Shown: positions 37,046 through 46,159 of the stretch, piece by piece
How the letters are laid out: each line of letters begins with the position of its first letter
Position numbering within the stretch: the first letter of the stretch is position 1
Source of the DNA: Marinobacter sp. SS5-14b
Lineage (GTDB): Bacteria > Pseudomonadota > Gammaproteobacteria > Pseudomonadales > Oleiphilaceae
Reading direction: 5' to 3'
Assembly: GCF_030541005.1 (NCBI RefSeq)
Contig: NZ_JASSVM010000001.1
Span: 744,001-808,000 of the forward strand
Length of the DNA: 64,000 nucleotides
Notes under the pieces: model-generated
Told to the model about the DNA's origin: nothing
Seen by the model: the letters and a program-made list of their open reading frames with translations, nothing else
The model's database searches: none
Made by a program: the position numbers and the translations under genes

Positions 37046-39550
37046 ATGTCGTTAGCCGCCTACACCATGCGAGCGCTGCCTGAGACGCTGTCCGCGCTCA
37101 CCTCCCTGGCACTGGACCTCAGGTGGAGCTGGCACCATGGCAGCGACCACCTGTGGCGAGCTTTGGATGAGGATGCCTGGGAGGCCACCCGGAACGCCTG
37201 GCTGGTGCTGAACAGCGTTTCGTCTGAACACCTTAAGGCGCTCTCCGAGGATTCCGAGTTCCTGGCGGTTTACCAGCAACAGGTCAAACGCCACGAGGCA
37301 TTTGCTCAGGCCGCCACCTGGTATTCGGATAACTGCGAACCCGCACTAGGTGAGGGTGTGGCCTGGTTCTGTATGGAATATGGGGTATCGGAATCGCTTC
37401 CCATCTACAGTGGCGGGTTGGGGGTACTGGCGGGCGATTTTCTAAAAGCGGCCAGTGACCTTGGTGTTCCAGTCATGGCTGTCGGTTTGCTGTATCAGCA
37501 AGGGTATTTTCGGCAGGCGCTAAACACCGAAGGCGAACAGATTGAATTCCACCCCTACAACGACCCCACCATGCTGCCACTGGCGCCGCTGCGGGACAGC
37601 AGTGGTGAATGGGCGAGGGTAACCGTTCCGTTTCCGGGCAGAGAGGTGCGACTTCGGGCCTGGAAAGGACAGGTCGGGCGCTGTGAACTGCTGCTGCTAG
37701 ACAGTAACGACCCACGCAACGAACCCGGTGACCGGGGTATAACCAGCGAACTCTACAGTGGCAACCCGGAAAAACGGCTTCAGCAGGAAATGGTGCTGGG
37801 AATCGGAGGCTGGCGCCTGCTTGAGTTAATGAAACGATCACCCAGCCTATGTCATATCAACGAGGGGCATAGCGCTCTGGCGCTGGTTGAACGGGCGCAC
37901 CAATGGCAACGGCAAAACCACACCGATTTCACCACCGCCCGAATGGCAACCCGGGCCACCAATCTCTTCACCACACATACCTCGGTAGCGGCGGGTTTTG
38001 ACCGCTTTCCAGTCAATCTGGCTGAGCTTTATCTAAGCCCTTGGCTCGCCGAGAACCATAACACACTCGATGCACTGTTAGCTGTGGCCAATACTGAGAG
38101 CTCTCAACTGAACATGGCAGGGCTAGCCTTGGGGATGAGCGGGCGGTTTAATGGTGTCAGCCGAATTCACCAACAGGTTACCCAAACTATTTTTCAACCC
38201 TGGTTTGCCCGCTGGCCCAGCGCTGATATACCGGCTGAGTACGTCACTAATGGTGTACACACACCGAGCTGGGATTCCCCCGAATCCGATGGGTTGTGGA
38301 CACAAGCGTGTGGCCAGGACCGATGGCGCCAACCCATGGACGTATCCTGTCCATTACAAGGCACCGCTGATGCGGACATCTGGGCAATGCGCAGGGCACA
38401 GCGAAAGCGAATGATCGGATATTTGCGCGGGCGTTTGCACAGCCAACACTGCGAGCACAACTATGGTAGCAACCCGGATGCCGCGTGCGGCGTCTTGCTG
38501 GATGCAGCAACCCTGACCTTGGGCTTTGCGCGCCGTTTTACTGATTACAAGCGGCCCGATTTGCTGCTGAGTGATCCGGAACGGCTAATGAAGCTTCTGA
38601 CCAATCGAGACCAGCCATTGCAGATCGTTCTTGCGGGCAAGGCTCACCCCCATGATCACCAGGGCAAAGCGATCATCAAACGTTGGAAAGCCTTCTCGAT
38701 GCGGCCGGACGTCGAAGGCAGAGTGGTGTTTATCGAAGACTACGATCTGGCAGTCGCAAGCCAGCTGATTCAGGGCGTGGATGTGTGGCTCAATACGCCT
38801 CGCCATCCATGGGAGGCCTGTGGCACCAGTGGCATGAAGATACTGGTCAATGGTGGCTTGAACCTGTCTCAGTATGACGGCTGGTGGGCGGAAGCCTGGA
38901 ACCCGGACGTTGGCTGGGCAATACGGCCAGGCGCGACGTTTGAAGAACTGAGCCAGACTGACCAGCATGACGACGCCGATGCGGAAGAACTCTATGAAAG
39001 GTTGGAGCAGCAGGTGATCCCGGAGTTCTATCAGCGCGACTCTGAAGGCCTGCCAACCCTCTGGCTGCAACGCATTCGGGCCAGCATGAACCAACTGACT
39101 GCACGGTATTCGGCCAACCGGATGGTCAGGGAGTATGTCACTGACTTTTACCTTCCAATGATATCCGCCGGCGAGCAGCGCTCTGTGGAGCACACTCGAG
39201 AACTGGTCCGGGCAAGGGAAAGCATCAACCTGCACTGGCCCAAGCTCAGATTTGGACAGATACGAAGTGAAGAATGTAATGGCGAACGGGTGTTTTCGCT
39301 GGATGTTTACCTGGATGGCCTGGCCAGAGAACAAGTGGCGGTAGAGCTGGTCGCCGAAGCCTCTGAACTGGGGCCAAGATTGGTAAAGGCGATGGTATTC
39401 ATGCTTCAACTGGCTGGAGCAGACGACACCTACGAGTACGAGGCCCGGGTGCCATGCCGGCCGGCGGATCACTTCACACCAAGAATTCGGGTCAGTGACC
39501 AACGCTTGAATCTGCCATTGGAGGACAGCCACATCCTGTGGTATCGCTAG
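37046..39550 (+). CDS. glgP: Alpha-glucan phosphorylase, second copy
   Basis: 834 residues, same GT35 subgroup as the copy at 25-27.7 kb and recognisably paralogous (IYSGGLGVLAGDFLKAASDLG; EACGTSGMKILVNGGLNLS carries the PLP lysine; YVTNGVHTPSW). The PLP block differs (EASGTSGEKAALNG in the first copy). It contains TTHTSVAAGFDRFP and ends with a C-terminal beta-sandwich (ILWYR). It phosphorolyses alpha-1,4-glucan. Last gene of the plus-strand operon, 13 bp from convergent trkH. It may be specialised for a different chain length or regulation. Confidence 0.93.
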   Translation: MSLAAYTMRALPETLSALTSLALDLRWSWHHGSDHLWRALDEDAWEATRNAWLVLNSVSSEHLKALSEDSEFLAVYQQQVKRHEAFAQAATWYSDNCEPALGEGVAWFCMEYGVSESLPIYSGGLGVLAGDFLKAASDLGVPVMAVGLLYQQGYFRQALNTEGEQIEFHPYNDPTMLPLAPLRDSSGEWARVTVPFPGREVRLRAWKGQVGRCELLLLDSNDPRNEPGDRGITSELYSGNPEKRLQQEMVLGIGGWRLLELMKRSPSLCHINEGHSALALVERAHQWQRQNHTDFTTARMATRATNLFTTHTSVAAGFDRFPVNLAELYLSPWLAENHNTLDALLAVANTESSQLNMAGLALGMSGRFNGVSRIHQQVTQTIFQPWFARWPSADIPAEYVTNGVHTPSWDSPESDGLWTQACGQDRWRQPMDVSCPLQGTADADIWAMRRAQRKRMIGYLRGRLHSQHCEHNYGSNPDAACGVLLDAATLTLGFARRFTDYKRPDLLLSDPERLMKLLTNRDQPLQIVLAGKAHPHDHQGKAIIKRWKAFSMRPDVEGRVVFIEDYDLAVASQLIQGVDVWLNTPRHPWEACGTSGMKILVNGGLNLSQYDGWWAEAWNPDVGWAIRPGATFEELSQTDQHDDADAEELYERLEQQVIPEFYQRDSEGLPTLWLQRIRASMNQLTARYSANRMVREYVTDFYLPMISAGEQRSVEHTRELVRARESINLHWPKLRFGQIRSEECNGERVFSLDVYLDGLAREQVAVELVAEASELGPRLVKAMVFMLQLAGADDTYEYEARVPCRPADHFTPRIRVSDQRLNLPLEDSHILWYR

Positions 39551-39563
39551 TGGGTACCGCTGA

Positions 39564-41084
39564 TCATCCGCGCCAGAAGCCCGGTGAAAGAACGATCACC
39601 ACACTCAGAATCTCCAGTCGCCCCATCAGCATACCAACAGACAGAATCCATTTGGCGGCATCAGGTAGAGGGCCGAAATTACCCGCAGGGCCGATAATGT
39701 CGCCTAGGCCGGGGCCGACGTTGGTCAGCGACGTCAATGCACCGGACAACGCGGTCACGAAATCCAGCTGCAAGGAGGCGAGCAGGACAGTAATGATCAG
39801 CAGACACAGTAGGAATATGAAGGTGTAGGCGATCATAGAGGAGATGATTTCATCACTGACCGCGCGGCCATTGTAATTACGGGTGAACACCGCCCTCGGG
39901 TGAAGCAGGCGCATTAACTGCTCCCGAAGAATGATAAGCGAAAGCTGAAACCGGAATATCTTCATGCCACCAGCGGTTGAGCCAGAGCAGCCCCCCACAA
40001 ACATCAGAAAGAAAAACACCACAAAAGCCAACGGGCCCCAGGCTGAATAATCTTCGGAAGCATACCCCGACGTACTGATCACTGACGTCACGTTAAACAG
40101 CACGGAGACGTAGTTGTGAAGTGGGTCGAAAGGTACCGGTGATACCCACCAGCGGTAGAGTGTTAGCAAGGCAGGAACGGTCAACAGGATGGTCAGGAAC
40201 AGCCGAACTTGCTGGTCCCGGAATAACGCCCCATGCTGGCCGTGCATTTCTCTGACGAACAGAAAAAACGGCAAGCTGCCGAGGATCATGAAGAACGAAG
40301 CTTCAAGCAAAATCAGATCGCTGAACTTGCCCATCGACATGTCTGACGTTGAAAAGCCCCCGGTGGCGATACTGGTCAGGCCGTGATTAAACGCATCAAA
40401 TAGTGACATGCCGGAAAGCCAATAGGTGACGACCGCCACCACAGAAAACACCAAATAGACGAACAATAGGCCACGACTCAGGGTTTTCATCCTCGGCAGT
40501 GCTTTATCGGTCCATTCGGAGGACTCTGTCGCGAACAGGCGCATGCCGCCGACTCTCAAAAACGGCAACACCGCAACGAACATACCGATGATACCGATGC
40601 CGCCCAACCACTGGAGAATTGAGCGCCATAGCAATAGGTCCTTGTCGAAGCTATCAAGCCCGCTGAAAACCGTAGCGCCCGTTGTTGTAATGCCGGAGGT
40701 GCCTTCAAAAATGGCATCGGCGACAGAAATGCCGTTGTCACTCAAATAGAAGGGCAGGGAAGAGAGTATTGCGATAATAAACCAGCTCGAAACCGTCAGC
40801 ACGAACATGTATCGAGGCTTAAGATCCTTGGCTTTGCCGCGGGTAGCGAGAACGCCGAGCAACCCAAGGCCACACACGATGGCGGAGGATTCCGCGAACG
40901 CCATAGCGTTGGGCGCGCCCGATGGCGTTGCAGCAAGAAGAAGAACCGGTAACGTCATGAATACACTCAAAAGTATAAACATGATGCTGACAATAAAAAT
41001 GACCGTAATAAGATTTCTCAAGGGGCGCCCAAGCCAGCTGACAGTGAGAGGGCGAAGGATACCCCTGGTGCAATGCTTCCGCAA
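39564..41084 (-). CDS. trkH: Trk-type potassium transporter membrane subunit
   Basis: 506 residues with about ten membrane helices and four repeated P-loop filters, visible as TSGITTTGATVFSGLD, TSIATGGFSTSDMS, TSVISTSGYASED and TSLTNVGPGLGDI. It takes up K+ across the inner membrane, needing TrkA (not in this window). The longest frame starts with TTG (41084); an ATG lies only inside the first helix, so the true start is uncertain. Confidence 0.9.
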   Translation of the reverse strand: MRKHCTRGILRPLTVSWLGRPLRNLITVIFIVSIMFILLSVFMTLPVLLLAATPSGAPNAMAFAESSAIVCGLGLLGVLATRGKAKDLKPRYMFVLTVSSWFIIAILSSLPFYLSDNGISVADAIFEGTSGITTTGATVFSGLDSFDKDLLLWRSILQWLGGIGIIGMFVAVLPFLRVGGMRLFATESSEWTDKALPRMKTLSRGLLFVYLVFSVVAVVTYWLSGMSLFDAFNHGLTSIATGGFSTSDMSMGKFSDLILLEASFFMILGSLPFFLFVREMHGQHGALFRDQQVRLFLTILLTVPALLTLYRWWVSPVPFDPLHNYVSVLFNVTSVISTSGYASEDYSAWGPLAFVVFFFLMFVGGCSGSTAGGMKIFRFQLSLIILREQLMRLLHPRAVFTRNYNGRAVSDEIISSMIAYTFIFLLCLLIITVLLASLQLDFVTALSGALTSLTNVGPGLGDIIGPAGNFGPLPDAAKWILSVGMLMGRLEILSVVIVLSPGFWRG

Positions 41085-41236
41085 GGAAACAGGGCACCTC
41101 AGGCGGGATTACCGGGAAATTAAATCGATGTAAATCCAGCGTAAATTTGGAACCTGGCTATAGCAAAGCACGTTCAGTTGCTGCAAGTTGATTACAGGAG
41201 TGCAAAGCCACTCTAATTACATCAAGGAGAATCGCT

Positions 41237-41776
41237 ATGATGACCAAGAAAAGCCTTCTGATGGCCTCGATCGCTACCGCCGGGATTGCCATGGCCAGCA
41301 CTGCATCTGCTCAGGATATGTACAAATCCGGTGTCGGCGGCTTGTATGCGGGCGTGAATTACACTTTCATGAACGCCGATTTTGATGGCATTGCGGATGC
41401 TGATGTCGGCACACTGTCCGGTAAGGTCGGCGTCATGGCCACCGAGTACTTCGGTGTTGAAGCCCGGGCGGGCTTTGGTGTCGATGATGATCGGGTTGGT
41501 GGCGCTGATGTTAGCCTGGATAACTTCTTTGGTGGCTATGCAACCGTCAACATGGTTAATGAAAGCCCGGTAACACCCTATGCCGTACTTGGTTTTACAC
41601 GGACTGAAGTGGAAGTGGGTTCGTTAGCCGATGACGACTCAGATTTTTCCTACGGTGCAGGCGTGAACTTCGCCTTCGCTCAAAACCTGTCTGCCAATCT
41701 GGAATACATGCGCTACTACGACGACAGCGATGTTACGCTGGACGGCATTGGTCTCGGAATGCAGGTCAACTTCTAG
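41237..41776 (+). CDS. Outer-membrane beta-barrel protein (OmpX-like)
   Basis: 179 residues; signal peptide MMTKKSLLMASIATAGIAMASTASAQ, then eight amphipathic strands ending in GIGLGMQVNF (C-terminal Phe, as required by BamA). Acidic loops are rich in Asp (DDDSDFS). AGGAG sits seven bases before the first ATG. A strong terminator follows. Function likely structural or adhesive; no specific ligand. Confidence 0.87.
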   Translation: MMTKKSLLMASIATAGIAMASTASAQDMYKSGVGGLYAGVNYTFMNADFDGIADADVGTLSGKVGVMATEYFGVEARAGFGVDDDRVGGADVSLDNFFGGYATVNMVNESPVTPYAVLGFTRTEVEVGSLADDDSDFSYGAGVNFAFAQNLSANLEYMRYYDDSDVTLDGIGLGMQVNF

Positions 41777-41797
41777 AACCGAGGCAGCAGACCGAAC

Positions 41798-41831
41798 AAG
41801 CCCGCGAGAAACCGTTTCCCGCGGGCTTTTT
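41798..41831 (+). terminator. Rho-independent terminator
   Basis: AAGCCCGCG pairs with CGCGGGCTT, continued internally by GAAAC/GTTTC, and five T residues follow. It ends the OmpX-like gene. It lies between convergent genes and could also serve nhaD, though the T tract on that strand is weaker. Confidence 0.9.
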
Positions 41832-41835
41832 GTTA

Positions 41836-43089
41836 TCAGGCATGGACAAACCGGCCTAGAAGCAGCACTCCGCCGTAACCAAGCGTATAGGCTGCCAACA
41901 AATGCAGCGCATAGCGCATGTATGCCGCAAACGTCAGCCCTTCGATTTTGCTCATGGCAACGATACCCGCTGCCGAACCAATCACCAGAAGCGAGCCACC
42001 CACACCCACCGCGTAGGTCAGCCCCATCCATTCCGCAGGACTCATCACAATGCCTGCTTTAAGCAGGGCAGCCGTCAACGGCACGTTATCGATCACCGCA
42101 GAAAAAATGCCCATCAGGTAGTTGGCATACATGGGCGGCAATACATCGTAAATCGCCACCAGCGAATCCAGCGCATGGATTTCTTTAAGCATGCCCACCA
42201 GCAACAAAATGCCGAGGAAGAACAGCAGCGTTTCGAACTCGATAACCCGGATGTATTCCAGAATGGGGTCCAGATCGGAGTCGTCGCTCATGAAGCGGGA
42301 CACGAGGAACATAATCGACAAGCCGAACAGGAAGGTAAGCACTGGCGGAACACTAAACAGAGCATTCCCGGTAATGGTTCCGATGATGGTGATCAGAAAC
42401 AACGCAGCAATAACGGCATCAACCTTGCGTACTTCGTTGGAACTTCCTTTAAGCGAGACGGTTCCATCCAGCCCTCTGGACAGCAGCACGGCCAAAATAA
42501 ACACGGTAATCGATGCAGGAATGGCAAGAGTCAGCAGCGTGAGTATTTCAACCTTGTCCGCCAGGAAGATCATCAGGGTAGTGACGTCACCGGTGATCAG
42601 GGAAACCCCACCAGAGTTAACCGCAAATACAACTAAAACAATAAATTGCAGGCGTTTCTTAAGCTCAAGGTTTAATGACAGAATAAGCGAGCAAGACACC
42701 AGGGTCGCCGTAATGTTGTCCGCCAGCGACGAAAACACGAAACAGAACAGGCCGGTAAGAAACAGCAGCCGCCGCTCGGTAACCTGGCGGGGCATGATCA
42801 GGTAGATCATGTTCTCAATCATGCCTTTCTTGTTCAGGTAAGCGACAAACGTCATTGCCGCCACAAGGAAAAGCCAGAGGCCGGCAATCTCGGCAATGCT
42901 TTCAGACAGTCCGGCTGAGACCGCAGCCGTTTCATCCGGGCTGGAACTGAAAAGAAACAGCAACACCCAACTCAGGGTGCCGAAAAACAGGGTGGTCTTT
43001 GCTTTATTAACGTGGATGACTTCTTCAAAAATCACGCCAAGAAGCGCAAGTACCGAAACGGCAATCAGAACAGCATCAAGAACTGGCAT
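41836..43089 (-). CDS. nhaD: Na+/H+ antiporter NhaD
   Basis: 417 residues, about twelve helices, IT superfamily. Signature stretches: FSSLADNITATLVSCSLILSL (Asp-Asn transport motif), NSGGVSLITGDVTTLMIFLADKV, and SAVIDNVPLTAALLKAG. It exchanges internal Na+ (or Li+) for protons, as expected in a marine bacterium. Near trkH, but convergent with other genes and not in its operon. Confidence 0.93.
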   Translation of the reverse strand: MPVLDAVLIAVSVLALLGVIFEEVIHVNKAKTTLFFGTLSWVLLFLFSSSPDETAAVSAGLSESIAEIAGLWLFLVAAMTFVAYLNKKGMIENMIYLIMPRQVTERRLLFLTGLFCFVFSSLADNITATLVSCSLILSLNLELKKRLQFIVLVVFAVNSGGVSLITGDVTTLMIFLADKVEILTLLTLAIPASITVFILAVLLSRGLDGTVSLKGSSNEVRKVDAVIAALFLITIIGTITGNALFSVPPVLTFLFGLSIMFLVSRFMSDDSDLDPILEYIRVIEFETLLFFLGILLLVGMLKEIHALDSLVAIYDVLPPMYANYLMGIFSAVIDNVPLTAALLKAGIVMSPAEWMGLTYAVGVGGSLLVIGSAAGIVAMSKIEGLTFAAYMRYALHLLAAYTLGYGGVLLLGRFVHA

Positions 43090-43298
43090 CTCAGGATCCC
43101 GAACCTCAGAGAAGGAATGGCTGCCTGTGCATGCGCAGCCGGGAAAGTCGCTGGCGATTTTAAACCTGTATGACGGTTATCACAAAGGTGCGTCACGCAG
43201 GTTCGTGAGGGAGTTTCGAGGCATAGATCCAGGACGCTACGAATGACGTAAAGATTCTTCAAGAATACCTGATGCTTTATTGCTCGATAGGAAAAACC

Positions 43299-44123
43299 AT
43301 GAAAAAAACAGTCCTTCAAGTTAGCGCGTTAATTGGTGCCTTTGCGTGTGCCGGTGCGGTACATGCGACAGAGACGAGAACGGCTCTGGTTCCACTCCCT
43401 TCTATTGACGATTTTACAAATGGCGATGGCTGGGGCATTGGGCTTGGGCTAAGCGTCGAATATGAGACTGCTTATGAGGGCTCGGACGAATTCGAGTTTG
43501 AAGTCGATCCAGCCGGCGGTGTTCAGTGGCGAACTGGCGATAATATTTACTTCTGGGCAGGCGAAGCAATCGGGTGGCGGGCTTTGGTGAAGGATTCCTG
43601 GTTGATTCAAACTTCTATAGGCTACGAAGAAGGCCGGGAAGAGGGCGATTCAGAGGATGGGAGGCTGGACGGTCTGGGTGAATCGAAGTCCGGGGTAACG
43701 GCGCTGTTGGAAGTTCGTCATGCCCTTACAGACGACTGGCGCTACTTTCTGGATGGCCGTGTTTTAGCGGGTGAAATCGGAACACTCGGCATTTTCGGGG
43801 CAGGAACCTGCCTGGCATGCCAGCCTGACGGCACTGGTTGGGAATTGGGCGCGGTCGTTACGTTCCACGACGGTAAGCTGGCCAACCGGGATTTTGGCGT
43901 GAGCACACAACAATCCATTGATTCAGGCCTTCCCGAAACCGATGTTGATAGCGGTTACAGATCCACAGGCTTTAATCTGAGCTACCGCGATTACGTGGGC
44001 GAAAACTGGCAGATCTTCGGTGAAGCACTTTACGAAGCTTTTGGAAGCGACGTTTCAGACAGCCCCATCTCTCGGAATGATTACGAGGCGGAAATCGGTG
44101 TTGGGTTCATTTACGTGTTCTAG
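43299..44123 (+). CDS. MipA/OmpV family outer-membrane protein
   Basis: 274 residues from the ATG after AGGAAAAA. Signal peptide MKKTVLQVSALIGAFACAGAVHA, then a MipA-type barrel: GIGLGLSVEYETAYEGSDEFEFE near the N-terminus, and ending YEAEIGVGFIYVF. MipA scaffolds murein enzymes in E. coli, but most homologues are uncharacterised. Two cysteines in CLACQPDG form an unusual loop. Monocistronic. Confidence 0.85.
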   Translation: MKKTVLQVSALIGAFACAGAVHATETRTALVPLPSIDDFTNGDGWGIGLGLSVEYETAYEGSDEFEFEVDPAGGVQWRTGDNIYFWAGEAIGWRALVKDSWLIQTSIGYEEGREEGDSEDGRLDGLGESKSGVTALLEVRHALTDDWRYFLDGRVLAGEIGTLGIFGAGTCLACQPDGTGWELGAVVTFHDGKLANRDFGVSTQQSIDSGLPETDVDSGYRSTGFNLSYRDYVGENWQIFGEALYEAFGSDVSDSPISRNDYEAEIGVGFIYVF

Positions 44124-44145
44124 TTTTCGCTGAGACCGATCGTAA

Positions 44146-44183
44146 GCGGACCCATATCTTCCAAAAGGGAAGTATGGGTCTGC
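44146..44183. terminator. Bidirectional-looking hairpin between convergent genes
   Basis: GCGGACCCATA pairs with TATGGGTCTGC (11 bp, one G-U), followed inside by TTCC/GGAA. No T tract follows on either strand, so termination strength is uncertain. It sits between the ends of the MipA and DUF6448 genes. Confidence 0.5.
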
Positions 44184-44222
44184 ACTTGATTTAACGAATG
44201 CGCGGTGCTTCTAATTCATGAC

Positions 44223-44804
44223 TCAATGCTCATGCCCTCCAGCAGCGCCATGCACGCCCTCTATATAGTGAATGTAATTGACGTAGTCAGCGACAAAGGC
44301 ACGCCCCTTATCGCCGCTTTGATCAGCCATGGCCCTTGCACGCTGAGCCTCATGATAACGCTCACGAATGCCATCCTCGATCTTGCGGGTTATATTTGCC
44401 ACGAGGCGATCAATTTGCCCGTTTTCCAACGCCGCATCCGCCGCCATTAAACCCGGATCAATCTGTCCGGAAGGCTTGATGCCGGTAAAGGGTGCGCCTT
44501 CGGAGGCACGATGAACCTCAACGAGCGTCGAGAACAGATGCTGATCGGCAATGTTTTTCGCAGTTTCGCTTTGCCCGCGGACTTGGCGCACATCGGCGAA
44601 TACCCTTTTGATTTCGGCCTCATCCTTTGCCGGCACCCATTTGAGCAAGGGCTTAACATTGCCTGACTCCAGTGCCGCACGGGCTTCGGTAATCACGGGA
44701 CCGTCCAGAGCATCACAATGAGCTTGGGCGCTACCGGCAAACATCAGGCTGAAGATTGCTGCGGCCACTGCGGGAACAGTGGTTTTGCGTAATTTGGTTT
44801 TCAT
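44223..44804 (-). CDS. DUF6448 family periplasmic protein
   Basis: 193 residues from the ATG preceded by GAGGAGG at six bases. Signal peptide ends FAGSAQA; the mature protein begins HCDALDGPVITEARAAL, the DUF6448 hallmark. Further conserved stretches are VLVEVHRASEGAPF-like (LVEVHRASEGAPFTGIKPSG) and a His-rich C-terminus (GAAGGHEH). The exposed N-terminal His-Cys after cleavage and the terminal His cluster suggest metal binding, but no function is established. Confidence 0.8.
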   Translation of the reverse strand: MKTKLRKTTVPAVAAAIFSLMFAGSAQAHCDALDGPVITEARAALESGNVKPLLKWVPAKDEAEIKRVFADVRQVRGQSETAKNIADQHLFSTLVEVHRASEGAPFTGIKPSGQIDPGLMAADAALENGQIDRLVANITRKIEDGIRERYHEAQRARAMADQSGDKGRAFVADYVNYIHYIEGVHGAAGGHEH

Positions 44805-45019
44805 ACATGACCTCCTCATAGTGCGTTGAGCTTCACGAGCACCGGGTTTGGTGGCGCTTGGCAATCAGAGTACGGAAGGGAGGTCAAAGAAGCGTTCTCA
44901 GGTACGAAACCGAACCGATTCCATGGTTTGGAAATAAAATATATAATTCAAAAGGATAGAGGTTTCAGTATCGGGTGAGAGCGTACTCGAACGCCGGGTA
45001 GCCAGGTTCAGGATCGTGG

Positions 45020-46159
45020 CTAGGGTCGGATATCGCCCTGCAGGGCTCGTCGGCGATATTCACTGGGGGTAAATCCTGTCTCTTTCTTGAAAGCAGTGTT
45101 GAATACGGACTTCGAGTTGAAGCCAGAGTCATACATAGTTTGCAGAATATTTGCCTGATTGGCTGCATCGGCCAGGCGCGATTTCGCCTCGTCGATGCGA
45201 TAGCGACTGACGAACTCAAAGAAATTGCAGCCAAAGCCTTGGTTAATGGCCCGTGAAACCTCTCTTGAAGGGGCGCCCAATTTCCGTGAAAGTTGTTCCA
45301 GGGTCAGGTTGGGGTGCAAGTGGGGCTTTTCCTGGTGCATTAACTGTTGGAGCCTGACCTTTAAAGTTTGATCAAACTGCGGCGTGGGCTCTTCTTCCAG
45401 CAAGGCGGCCTGGTCTGCTGCCAATCCAGAGAAAACAACGGGTTGGCGAAGAGAGTTTATCATCAGAAAATTGATGAAAATGAAGCCCGTTACAGCGCCA
45501 GCGCCGGCCACCCACTCGGTTCCAGGCACGCTTCTAAACACATGCGCTGTAAGGCAGTACATCATGCTCACGGTCCAAGCCACTGCATAGCCGATCAGAA
45601 GCGTCCGTAACCACGCAAGTTGTTTGTTTTCAATACTCGAGAAAATCTGTCGAATACCAAGGCCGAAACGGTTAATCGCACGAATCGTCGCGTACAGGTA
45701 GCCCAGAAAGACCGCGTGAATAGCGACTGCAAGAAGGGGAGAGGTAAGTACGCCCGGGTGGTCCCGTTCAAGCAGAATCTGAACTTTGGTCTCGCTTGGC
45801 TGTAAATAATATTCAATCAGAAAAATTGCGCCGACCACCCAGAAGAGCAACGTGTGCACGAGATGCTTCCCGCGTAACTGGAAATTCTGATACATCAGCG
45901 ATTGCGCATATAGATAGAGCGTGCCGGCTTGTAGAAGTCCGATGAGTGTTCCGAGGTAGGCGAAGTTTGGGTACTGGAGCGCAAGCCCGCTGCCATAGAG
46001 GAAGATCTCTCCCAGCCCGGCGGCGAAGAACACCAGAGTGGCAACCAGGAGTCGGTTAGATATGAGCCCACTGTTGGATGGAAGTAGGAGAAAAACGGCA
46101 AGAGCCAGCGATTGAATGATGCTCGTCAGCAGCACAATGTCGGTGAGTGTCAGATACAT
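45020..46159 (-). CDS. Membrane-anchored AraC-type transcriptional regulator
   Basis: 379 residues. The N-terminal ~230 residues form about seven membrane helices (DIVLLTSIIQSLALAVFLLL, LVATLVFFAAGLGEIFLYG, ...). The C-terminal ~110 residues are an AraC DNA-binding domain with two helix-turn-helix units (LTLEQLSRKLGAPSREVSRAIN; ILQTMYDSGFNSKSVFNTAFKKETGFTPSEYR). Direct signal transduction from membrane to DNA is likely. The start lies inside the 3' end of the histidine kinase gene (10-bp overlap), so it is probably the third gene of that operon. Confidence 0.88.
   Translation of the reverse strand: MYLTLTDIVLLTSIIQSLALAVFLLLPSNSGLISNRLLVATLVFFAAGLGEIFLYGSGLALQYPNFAYLGTLIGLLQAGTLYLYAQSLMYQNFQLRGKHLVHTLLFWVVGAIFLIEYYLQPSETKVQILLERDHPGVLTSPLLAVAIHAVFLGYLYATIRAINRFGLGIRQIFSSIENKQLAWLRTLLIGYAVAWTVSMMYCLTAHVFRSVPGTEWVAGAGAVTGFIFINFLMINSLRQPVVFSGLAADQAALLEEEPTPQFDQTLKVRLQQLMHQEKPHLHPNLTLEQLSRKLGAPSREVSRAINQGFGCNFFEFVSRYRIDEAKSRLADAANQANILQTMYDSGFNSKSVFNTAFKKETGFTPSEYRRRALQGDIRP

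Noticed and set aside
38585..39532. 315-residue minus-strand open frame opposite the second phosphorylase
   Set aside because: Antisense to a conserved GT35 gene with no domain or start signal.
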